The notes below the pieces were generated by a model. The model was not told where the DNA came from. It worked only from the letters and a program-made list of their open reading frames with translations, and did no database searches. 6,009 nucleotides of DNA from assembly GCA_025352585.1 (NCBI GenBank), contig JANXTD010000455.1:1-6009 (forward strand), given 5' to 3'. Each line of letters begins with the position of its first letter. Position 1 is the stretch's first letter. Positions 1 to 5,984 of the stretch are shown piece after piece. This stretch comes from Fimbriiglobus sp. (lineage in GTDB: Bacteria; Planctomycetota; Planctomycetia; Gemmatales; Gemmataceae). Position numbers and translations under genes: made by a program.

Positions 1-337
1 ACAGCGAGTTCTGCCGCACGGCGTCGGCGGTGCCCTGGTACCAGTCGGACGCCTCGTAGGTCTGCATCGCCGCGAGCACCTCGACGAACGACGAGCCGAA
101 CATGTCGAACTTGTAGGTGTTGTTGATGTGCCGGTGCAGGCTCACACTCAAGAATTGCGTCAACACGTAGATGCGGGTGAGGCCGCTGTTGATGCAGTTG
201 GAGATGGGGATGTCGATGAGGCGGTATTTGCCGGCGACGGGCACGGCCGGCTTGGCGCGGAGTTTCGTCAGTGGGTAGAGCCGGGAGCCGCGCCCGCCGC
301 CGAGGATCAGCGACAGGACTTGACGGTCTTTGGACAT
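1..337 (-). CDS. glgC: Glucose-1-phosphate adenylyltransferase (ADP-glucose synthase), N-terminal part, cut by window edge
   Basis: This is the N-terminal 112 residues of the cytosolic enzyme that makes ADP-glucose from glucose-1-phosphate and ATP, the committed step of bacterial glycogen synthesis. The nucleotidyltransferase signature [13 protein letters not shown] lies at residues 12-24. It is followed by [20 protein letters not shown] (27-46), NCINSG (47-52) and QGTADAVRQ (101-109), all standard GlgC blocks. The family is about 400-430 residues, so roughly three quarters lie beyond base 1. The TKLRAKP segment resembles the cyanobacterial/plant type. By alignment from memory, the E. coli activator lysine (Lys39) is replaced by Leu26, so control by fructose-1,6-bisphosphate of the E. 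coli kind is doubtful. The ATG at 335-337 puts the signature at the expected distance from the N terminus. No clear Shine-Dalgarno sequence precedes it. It lies 76 bases downstream of the DUF3817 gene on the same strand, so read-through is possible. The family call is firm; the allosteric remark is inference. Confidence 0.95.
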   Translation of the reverse strand, partial: MSKDRQVLSLILGGGRGSRLYPLTKLRAKPAVPVAGKYRLIDIPISNCINSGLTRIYVLTQFLSVSLHRHINNTYKFDMFGSSFVEVLAAMQTYEASDWYQGTADAVRQNSL

Positions 338-387
338 GGGGTGCGCCTGGGGGAAGGGCGGTGGCCGTACGGTTGAGGATGGAGGCA

Positions 388-417
388 ATCCTAGCCGACG
401 GCCGGCCGTTCGTTCAG
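388..417 (-). promoter_or_regulatory. Weak candidate sigma70-like promoter for glgC
   Basis: On the minus strand a TAGGAT hexamer (393 down to 388) lies 18 bases downstream of CTGAAC (417 down to 412). These match the -10 and -35 consensus at 4 of 6 positions each. The element overlaps the stop codon of the DUF3817 gene and would start transcription about 45 bases before the glgC ATG. Matches of this quality arise by chance, so this is only a candidate. Otherwise glgC would depend on read-through from upstream. Confidence 0.2.
398..409. repeat. 12-bp perfect palindrome between the DUF3817 gene and glgC
   Basis: The sequence ACGGCCGGCCGT is its own reverse complement over 12 bases and has no loop. 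It sits inside the spacer of the weak glgC promoter candidate, a position where a dimeric repressor could bind. In DNA this GC-rich, such a palindrome can also be chance. No T-tract follows on either strand, so it is not an intrinsic terminator. Confidence 0.35.
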
Positions 418-758
418 CCGATTCCCGCAAGTCGCGTGGCGTCGTGGGCCTGGAGCCGGCGCAACCCGCGGTCGAGCGCGAACGTCCCCAGCGGCACGAC
501 CGACGCCACCGCCGCCGCGGCGACGAAGCCGAGCGTCCGCAACGCGCCGCCGAAGTTGCGCCGCGCCGCGACCTCCAAGACAGCAAGTCCGTAGAGGACG
601 AACAGCCCGCCGTGGGCGGAGCCGACGACCTTGACCGGCGTGGGTAGGTCGAGCGCGTACTTCAGCGGCATGGCAACGAGCAGCAGCACGAGGAACGACC
701 AGCCCTCGACGAAGCCGACGAGGCGCAGGCGGGACAGCGGCGAGGCGAGTGGGTTCAT
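414..758 (-). CDS. Small integral membrane protein, DUF3817 family
   Basis: This 114-residue inner-membrane protein belongs to the DUF3817 type, recognised from sequence features recalled from the family. An N-terminal [18 protein letters not shown] segment is followed by AMPLKY (29-34), then [13 protein letters not shown] (44-56) and [13 protein letters not shown] (89-101). About three membrane segments are predicted by eye, at 12-32, 42-63 and 74-94. The length is normal for the family and the gene looks intact. The biochemical role of the family is unknown to me. The ATG at 756-758 lies 4 bases after the stop codon of the upstream membrane protein gene, so the two are very probably translated from one mRNA. 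The stop at 414-416 is followed by a 76-base gap before glgC. The C-terminal tail (102-114) is poorly conserved in character. No catalytic residues can be pointed to. Confidence 0.85.
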   Translation of the reverse strand: MNPLASPLSRLRLVGFVEGWSFLVLLLVAMPLKYALDLPTPVKVVGSAHGGLFVLYGLAVLEVAARRNFGGALRTLGFVAAAAVASVVPLGTFALDRGLRRLQAHDATRLAGIG

Positions 759-762
759 GGGG

Positions 763-2100
763 TCATTGTACCGGTGAGCCAGGCGCGCCGAACAGCCGCT
801 CCGTCGCCGCGGCGGTGGCGTCGTAGTCGGCGGCCCCGGCGCTCGCCCGCAGGGCGCGGTCGTTGCGCCACGCGGCGACGGTCGCCCGCAGCACGAGGTC
901 GGCGAACACCGCGGTCACGACGAGCAGCTTGGCCAGGAAGTCCACCGCGGCCCGCCACACCGACAGGTCGAAGGCGTAGACGAACGACTTCGACTCCGCG
1001 AGCGCGACTTGCACGTCCTCGACGCTCACCTCGTCGTCCTCGCCGAGTTCCTCGATCTTGGTCGTGACCGCCTTGGCGCGCTCGAAGCCGACGACTTTGA
1101 GCCCCGCCACCTTGGCCGTCAGCACGAATCCGAGCAGCAGGCCGACGCCGAGCAGCGTCGTGAGCAGCACGAGCCGCTTGACGCCGCCGATCTTGGCCGT
1201 GTCTGTGACACTGAGTTGGGACCGCACGAAGACGCGGCCACGCAACGAGTACCAGATCGGCGCGCCGGCCCACAGCAGCACGCCGAAGACCAGCAGCGGG
1301 CTGCGCGCGGCGTGGTTGACCACCACCAGGATCACGGCCCAGAAGAGCAGGAACGCCGGGGCGGCGCACACGAGCAGCCAGCCGGGCAGTTGCGCCGCCG
1401 GCAGCAGCGCCTTGACGCGCAGGCAGCCGTTCACGGCACCGGGGATCAGCGACAGGACCGCCGGCAGCAGCAGCAGGTAGCCGCCGCCGGACATCACGAA
1501 CTCGACGGCGAGTTCCTGCATCGCTTCGAGCTTCTCGAGCGCCGCCGGGTCGAGGACCGCCGCCAGCGCCGGCGCGTCGGTCTCCGAGTCGTCGCCGTCG
1601 TCGTCGGCCGGCATCGCCGCCTTGGCCACCGTCGCCACGGCCGCCGGGACCGGCGGGTGGGCCGCGCCGACGTGGTAGATGGCGCTCACCGGCAGCAGGG
1701 CGTAGACGAACGGCAGCACGAACGCCGCCGCCCACGCCGCCGCGAGCAGGCCTGCCCCGCGGCCGGGCCGGGTCCACGACAGCACGCCCGTCGCGCAGGC
1801 GACCGGCAGCGCCGCGGTCGCGGCCAGCCACGCCAGTTCGAGGCCGACGCCCAGCTTCGTGAACTCGCCGAGGCCGCCCCGCACGAGGTCGAGCGCGGCC
1901 AGCGCGAACGCCACGGTCGTCGCCGCCAGCGCGACGCCGAGGAGGCTGCGCCGCCAGGCGGCGTAGCGCTGCGCCGTGGGGTCGGTGACGCCCGCGGCGG
2001 CCAGCGATTCCGACTCCGCGGGCGACGGCGTGACCTTGCCGAGGTTCCAGGCGAAGGCCCGCGCGACGTGAGTGAGCGGTGAGGCGGCGGGGGCGGGCAT
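763..2100 (-). CDS. Multi-pass membrane protein of unknown function
   Basis: I do not recognise a family for this 445-residue protein. It begins with a soluble N-terminal stretch containing FAWNLGKVTPSPAE (16-29) and a basic AAWRRSLLG block (47-55) just before the first membrane segment. About eight hydrophobic segments are visible, near 52-72, 84-106, 116-138, 204-224, 239-261, 266-284, 309-329 and 385-408. The loop between the third and fourth segments carries an acidic run, DDDGDDSETD (166-175). A second acidic, probably soluble, region follows near 346-372 (EELGEDDEVSVED). No transporter, protease or enzyme motif stands out. A longer open frame on the same strand reaches further upstream, but its residues are Arg/Gly/Ala-rich nonsense; this frame has realistic membrane-protein composition. 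The ATG at 2098-2100 has no obvious Shine-Dalgarno site. The gene is transcribed away from the kinase/tubulin-like gene and leads the DUF3817 gene. A link to the divergent kinase is speculative. Confidence 0.85.
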   Translation of the reverse strand: MPAPAASPLTHVARAFAWNLGKVTPSPAESESLAAAGVTDPTAQRYAAWRRSLLGVALAATTVAFALAALDLVRGGLGEFTKLGVGLELAWLAATAALPVACATGVLSWTRPGRGAGLLAAAWAAAFVLPFVYALLPVSAIYHVGAAHPPVPAAVATVAKAAMPADDDGDDSETDAPALAAVLDPAALEKLEAMQELAVEFVMSGGGYLLLLPAVLSLIPGAVNGCLRVKALLPAAQLPGWLLVCAAPAFLLFWAVILVVVNHAARSPLLVFGVLLWAGAPIWYSLRGRVFVRSQLSVTDTAKIGGVKRLVLLTTLLGVGLLLGFVLTAKVAGLKVVGFERAKAVTTKIEELGEDDEVSVEDVQVALAESKSFVYAFDLSVWRAAVDFLAKLLVVTAVFADLVLRATVAAWRNDRALRASAGAADYDATAAATERLFGAPGSPVQ

Positions 2101-2107
2101 GGCGGCG

Positions 2108-2117
2108 TCCGATCGGA
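2108..2117. repeat. 10-bp perfect palindrome just upstream of the membrane protein start
   Basis: TCCGATCGGA is its own reverse complement and ends 7 bases before the ATG of the leftward membrane protein gene. It could be an operator half-site pair or could occlude the ribosome site in the mRNA. It is short enough to be chance. Confidence 0.3.
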
Positions 2118-2120
2118 AGG

Positions 2121-2239
2121 AGTGCAGAATGCACAGTGCAGAGTGCAGAATCCGGGCAAAGACTCAAGACGGCGTTCGGGTTTCCGCCGCTTTCATTCTG
2201 CACTCTGCACTGTTCATTCTGCACTGTGCATTCTGTACT
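2121..2239. repeat. Long inverted repeat built from tandem 7-base units
   Basis: The left arm (2121-2151) and right arm (2195-2225) are reverse complements at 30 of 31 positions; the one mismatch involves the T at 2214. They are separated by a 43-base loop (2152-2194). Read 5' to 3' on the plus strand, the right side splits cleanly into heptamers: ATTCTGC (2195), ACTCTGC (2202), ACTGTTC (2209), ATTCTGC (2216), ACTGTGC (2223), ATTCTGT (2230) and a final ACT. The left arm holds four complementary units such as GCAGAAT and GCACAGT. The right array runs 14 bases past the paired part. Base composition is far more AT-rich than the flanking genes. Transcribed in either direction it could fold into a stem of about 31 bp within a 5' leader. 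The period of 7 is not a multiple of 3, which argues against coding. A mobile or amplifying repeat, or a regulatory hairpin, are both possible. Confidence 0.9.
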
Positions 2240-2376
2240 CGTCACGCGGTGGTTTTCCCGACACACGGCCGGCATTCCGCGCCCGAGCGTCCGATTTTCC
2301 CCCGCACCGCCCCCGGCGTGACCTACGCTTCCGCGCCTTGCGTGCCTCGCCGAGTCCTCGATGTTGCGGTGAACCC

Positions 2377-5300
2377 ATGAATTGGTTGCGCGAGCCGGAT
2401 ACGGAGCCACTCCCTGGGTACGTGCTGGTGGCCCCGCTGGGGACCGGCGGCTTCGGCGAGGTCTGGAAGTGCGTCGCCCCCGGCGGCATCCACAAGGCCA
2501 TCAAATTCGTCTACGGCAACATGAACTCCCTGGACGACGACTCGGCCAAGGCCGCCCAGGAGTTCAAGGCGATGGACCGCGTCAAGGCGGTCCGCCACCC
2601 GTTCGTGCTGTCGATGGAGCGCATCGACGTGGTCAGCGGCGAGCTGCTCATCGTCATGGAACTCGCCGACAAGAGCCTGCACGACCTGCTGCAAGAGCGC
2701 CAGGCGCTCGGGCACTTCGGCCTGCCGCGCGAGCAACTGCTGGGCTTCCTCACCGACTCCGCCGAGGGGCTTGACCACCTCATCGAGAAGCACAACCTCC
2801 AGCACCTCGACGTGAAGCCGAAGAACCTGTTCCTCATCGGCGAGCGCGTCAAGGTCGCCGACTTCGGGCTGGTCAAGCACCTCGAGCGCCAGAGTTCGTC
2901 GGGCCTCATGGGCGGCATCACGCCGGTCTACGCCGCCCCCGAGACGTTCACCAACAAGATCTCGAAGCACTCCGACCAGTACAGTTTGGCCATCGTCTAC
3001 GTCGAACTCCTGACCGGGCGGCGGCCGTTCAACGGTAAGAACATCCGCCAGCTCGCGATGCAGCACATGACCGAGGCCCCCGACCTGTCGGCGCTGCCGG
3101 AGGGCGACCGGCCGGCGGTGGCGCGGGCCTTGTCGAAGGACCCCGAGGGGCGGTTCCCGTCGTGCGTGGCGTTCGTGCGGGCGCTGGGCGGGGCGACCCT
3201 GCGGGCCGACGTGCAGTCCGGGGCGACGCCGACGACCAGCGCGGCCCGCGCCGGCCGGCCGGCCACGACGCCGGACGTGGCCGTCGGCACCGGCACCACG
3301 AGCGTGCCCGTCCCGACGCTCCAGCGCAAGACCCCGCTGACGATCCCGGCCGGGTTGCTCGACCGCCTGCCGCCGACGCTGCACCAGTCGATGACGATGT
3401 CGGTGAGCTTCCGCCCCGAGGAGGGCGTGCTGCGGCCGGCGATCCTGATCGGCATCGGCAGCTTCGGCCGCCGGGCGCTCACGCAGATCCGCGGCCGGCT
3501 GCTCGACCGCGTCGGCGAGCCGTCGCAAGTGCCCTGCTTCCGCTTCCTGCACGTCGACGCCGACCCCGAGGGCGAGCGCAAGACTAGCCCCGGCGGCGAC
3601 GGCGCGCTGCTGCCCGAGCACACCTTCCTCGCCCCGCTCCAGGCGGTGACCGGCTACCGCCGCCGGCAACTCGACCAACTGCTCGACTGGCTGCCGCGCG
3701 AGAAGTTGTACGCCATCCCGCGCAGCCTGCGAGTGGACGGCTCGCGCGCGCTGGGCCGGCTCGCCTTCGCCGACCACTACCTGCGCTTCGTGACGCGGCT
3801 CCGCCAGGAAATCCAGATCGCGACGCACCCCGAGGCGGTCAGCCAGTCGGCCGACCAGACCGGCCTCGCCGTGCGCACCAAAGTCCCGAGCGTCTACATC
3901 TTCGCGAGCGCGTCCGGCGGCACGTCGGGGATGCTGCTCGACGTGGGCCACGCCGTGCGCCGCACGCTGGAGCGCTTCAACATCCCGGACGCGACGGTCA
4001 CGGCCTTCGTGTTCACCGGTGCCCCCGAGGACGCCTCGTCGCCGCCGGAGGAGCAGGCCAACGTCTTCGCCACGCTGACCGAGTTGAACCACTTCGCCGA
4101 CCCGGAGGTCAAGTTCTCGGCGCAGTACGGCGGCCCCGACGGCCCGAGCGTCGAGGCCAAGGGCCTGCCGTTCCACGCGACCTACCTGCTGCCGATGGAG
4201 ACGCGCACCGTCGAGGCGTTCCGGGACTGTGTCGCCCACCTGGCCGGCTACGTCACGCACGACCTCACGACGCCGTTGGGCACGGGGCTGGACAAGATTC
4301 GCCGCGGCCGCCCGCCGGTCGGCCGCACGCCGTTCCGCGGCTTCGGCACCTTCGGCGTCTGGTACCCGCGCGGCCTGCTGATGCGCTCGGCCGCGCGGCA
4401 AGTGTGCGCCCGGCTGCTGCGCAACTGGAGCGCGTTCGGCCGCGTCGAGTTGCCGGAGGAGGCCGAGCGCGTGATGCGGGTGATCCTCGACGACGGCCGG
4501 CTGACGCCCGACGAGGTGCAGCGCTTCCTCGCCGAGGAGTCGGCGTCCGGCACCGACGGCAACCCGGCCGAGGCGACGCGGGCCTGGCGCAACAGCCTGG
4601 GCGGCTACGCGGAGAACGCGGCGCGGCGGATCGACCCGCAGAGCTGGGCGGTCGCGGCGTGGGACCAGTGCCGCGACCTGGTCGGCCTCGACCCGACGAC
4701 CGACGCCGACAGCCCGTTCCGCCGCGGCCGGCTGAGCCGCTCGCTCGACGCGGGCCTGAAGCGCGCCGCCGACGCCTGGCAGAACGAGTTGACTGAGCTG
4801 CTCCACCCGCTCTTCGAGACCCCCGGCGCGCGGCTGGCCGTGGCCGAGCAGGTCGCGGCGCAGGTGGTCGCCGCTTGTGCCGCCGCCGCGAGCGCGATGG
4901 AGGCGCAGTTGCGGGCCGCCGAGGGGCCGCGCGCCAAGCTGCTCAACGCCGTCACATCGGCACTCGAGGGCTGCCAGGGGCTCGACGAGGGCATCGCCTT
5001 CAACCTCTTCGGCAACCGGGCCGCGCGGGCGCTCCGCAACGTCGCCGACCGCATCAAGGCCTTCACCGACCTGCGGCTCAAGGAAGACTTGGCGCAAGCC
5101 GCGCACCAGTTCTACTGCCGGCTGCGGCTGACTTTCGAGGACCGCCTGCGCGACCTGGCGCTGACCCGCGAGCGGCTGACCGACCTCGCCGGCGTGATGG
5201 AGGCGACGATCGGCCTGACGCCCAACGGCAACTTCACCCCGCCGACCGGGGCGCAGGCCCTCCAGGACACCGAGGAGCAGTTGCAGACGACGCTGCAAGA

Positions 5301-5931
5301 GTCGAACACGATGCGCGTGGTGTTGCCGCACGGCGCGGACCACCTCGACCGCTCCGCCGCGGAGATGCTGGGCGTCCTGGGGGCGACGGACCACGCCCGG
5401 CTCGAACTGATCCTGACGCGGCTGGTCGTCGAGCCGCGCGGCGGCCTGACCGGCCTGGCGCGCGGGTCTACCGATTTGGTGGTCGCGTTGGCGGCCCCGC
5501 TGGTCGAGCAGGCGACTGCTTTCTTGACGAACCTGATGCCGGGCGAGGACGTGACGGCGGTCGAACTCTCCGCGGCCGGCGGCGGCCCCGGCGAACTGGC
5601 GCGGCGCATCGCCAGCTACGTCCGCGCCGCCGCCCCGCTGGCGAGCGGCCCGGCGATCGACGAGAAGACCTTCGTGATGGTCCCCGACACCGAGGCCGGC
5701 CAGGCCTACTCCGACGAGGTGCGGGCGTCGGTGAAGGGCGTCACGACCGTCCCCGTCCGCGGCACCGACACCGACTTGCTGTTCGTGCGCGAGCAAGGCT
5801 GCCTGCGGACGGCCGACCTGTTCCGCCTGCTGGAGCCGTGCTGGGAGGCGTACACCGAGGCCGCCGACAGCGTCGAGGCGAACCCCCACTCGCGCTTCGA
5901 CGTGACCTCGTGGCTCCCGCTGGTGGAGTAG
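2377..5931 (+). CDS. Ser/Thr protein kinase fused to a tubulin-like (Tubulin_2-type) domain and a long uncharacterised C-terminal region
   Basis: This is a 1184-residue, probably cytosolic protein with no signal peptide or membrane segment. Residues 14-271 form a Hanks-type kinase: glycine loop GTGGFGEVW (22-30), ATP lysine K43 (AIK), helix-C glutamate probably E62, catalytic HLDVKPKN (143-150) with D145 and N150, DFG (162-164), APE (187-189) and the late arginine R259. All catalytic residues are present, but the HRD arginine is leucine (non-RD). A Thr/Ala/Pro-rich linker spans about 273-350. From 353 an FtsZ/tubulin-superfamily domain begins: GIGSFG (359-364), FLHVDAD (390-396), signature loop SGGTSGM (513-519), strand VTAFVFTGAP (541-550) and helix ANVFATLTELNHF (561-573). 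The domain extends at least to about 640. Residues about 660-1184 are mostly helical, with an Ala-rich helix at 821-849, and match nothing I know. The frame is open back to 2122, but that part would be Cys/Arg-rich repeat translation. ATG 2377 directly precedes the kinase fold. Domain calls are firm; a role in a kinase-controlled cytoskeletal or membrane process is inference. Confidence 0.93.
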   Translation: MNWLREPDTEPLPGYVLVAPLGTGGFGEVWKCVAPGGIHKAIKFVYGNMNSLDDDSAKAAQEFKAMDRVKAVRHPFVLSMERIDVVSGELLIVMELADKSLHDLLQERQALGHFGLPREQLLGFLTDSAEGLDHLIEKHNLQHLDVKPKNLFLIGERVKVADFGLVKHLERQSSSGLMGGITPVYAAPETFTNKISKHSDQYSLAIVYVELLTGRRPFNGKNIRQLAMQHMTEAPDLSALPEGDRPAVARALSKDPEGRFPSCVAFVRALGGATLRADVQSGATPTTSAARAGRPATTPDVAVGTGTTSVPVPTLQRKTPLTIPAGLLDRLPPTLHQSMTMSVSFRPEEGVLRPAILIGIGSFGRRALTQIRGRLLDRVGEPSQVPCFRFLHVDADPEGERKTSPGGDGALLPEHTFLAPLQAVTGYRRRQLDQLLDWLPREKLYAIPRSLRVDGSRALGRLAFADHYLRFVTRLRQEIQIATHPEAVSQSADQTGLAVRTKVPSVYIFASASGGTSGMLLDVGHAVRRTLERFNIPDATVTAFVFTGAPEDASSPPEEQANVFATLTELNHFADPEVKFSAQYGGPDGPSVEAKGLPFHATYLLPMETRTVEAFRDCVAHLAGYVTHDLTTPLGTGLDKIRRGRPPVGRTPFRGFGTFGVWYPRGLLMRSAARQVCARLLRNWSAFGRVELPEEAERVMRVILDDGRLTPDEVQRFLAEESASGTDGNPAEATRAWRNSLGGYAENAARRIDPQSWAVAAWDQCRDLVGLDPTTDADSPFRRGRLSRSLDAGLKRAADAWQNELTELLHPLFETPGARLAVAEQVAAQVVAACAAAASAMEAQLRAAEGPRAKLLNAVTSALEGCQGLDEGIAFNLFGNRAARALRNVADRIKAFTDLRLKEDLAQAAHQFYCRLRLTFEDRLRDLALTRERLTDLAGVMEATIGLTPNGNFTPPTGAQALQDTEEQLQTTLQESNTMRVVLPHGADHLDRSAAEMLGVLGATDHARLELILTRLVVEPRGGLTGLARGSTDLVVALAAPLVEQATAFLTNLMPGEDVTAVELSAAGGGPGELARRIASYVRAAAPLASGPAIDEKTFVMVPDTEAGQAYSDEVRASVKGVTTVPVRGTDTDLLFVREQGCLRTADLFRLLEPCWEAYTEAADSVEANPHSRFDVTSWLPLVE

Positions 5932-5954
5932 GGCGAGCGGGAGCGAGACTTGTT

Positions 5955-5984
5955 CGTCTGGTTAGCCGGACGCGCAAGCGACGG
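5955..5984. repeat. Degenerate hairpin(s) downstream of the kinase/tubulin-like gene
   Basis: Two mutually exclusive stems can be drawn 24 bases after the stop codon. CGTCTGG (5955-5961) pairs with CCGGACG (5966-5972) around a TTAG loop, giving 7 pairs including one T-G wobble. Alternatively CCGGACGC (5966-5973) folds back on GCGACGG (5978-5984) around a GCAA loop, a GNRA-type tetraloop, with one mismatch and one bulge. No T-tract follows, so it is not a standard intrinsic terminator. It may be a decayed copy of a dispersed palindrome. The rest of 5932-6009 shows no gene. Confidence 0.35.

Larger units (their letters stand above)
2101..2376. promoter_or_regulatory. Divergent intergenic region between the membrane protein and kinase/tubulin-like genes
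   Basis: This 276-base region separates two gene starts that point away from each other, so it must hold promoters for both directions. It contains the heptamer-based inverted repeat (2121-2239) and a 10-bp palindrome near the membrane gene start. The right part (2240-2376) is GC-rich leader sequence without repeats. I could not find a convincing -35/-10 pair for either gene, and neither start codon has a clear Shine-Dalgarno sequence. Confidence 0.6.

Noticed and set aside
1009..2082. A 357-codon plus-strand frame antisense to the membrane protein gene
   Set aside because: The product is rich in Arg, Gln and His repeats, typical of an antisense shadow in high-GC DNA. No domain is visible.
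2152..2194. The inverted repeat as terminal repeats of a tiny insertion element
   Set aside because: The 43-base interior cannot encode anything, no target-site duplication was seen, and the arms are internally tandem, unlike transposon ends.
2121..2239. The heptamer array as a possible CRISPR
   Set aside because: The units are 7 bases and directly abut with no unique spacers, the array is inverted around a loop, and no cas gene is present in the window.
2301..2376. A sigma70-type promoter for the kinase gene
   Set aside because: TTGCGT at 2338-2343 and TACGCT at 2324-2329 were considered, but neither has a reasonable partner hexamer at the right spacing.
755..2410. A 551-codon minus-strand frame overlapping the membrane protein gene
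   Set aside because: Its product is dominated by Arg, Gly and Ala and reads through the repeat array. The frame at 763-2100 instead gives a coherent multi-pass membrane protein ending 4 bases before the next gene.
2323..5889. A very long open frame (1188 codons) on the minus strand, antisense to the kinase/tubulin-like gene
   Set aside because: It mirrors the codon bias of the sense gene in GC-rich DNA. The translation is Arg/Gly/Val/Gln-rich, without any domain, while the sense strand encodes clear kinase and tubulin-like motifs.
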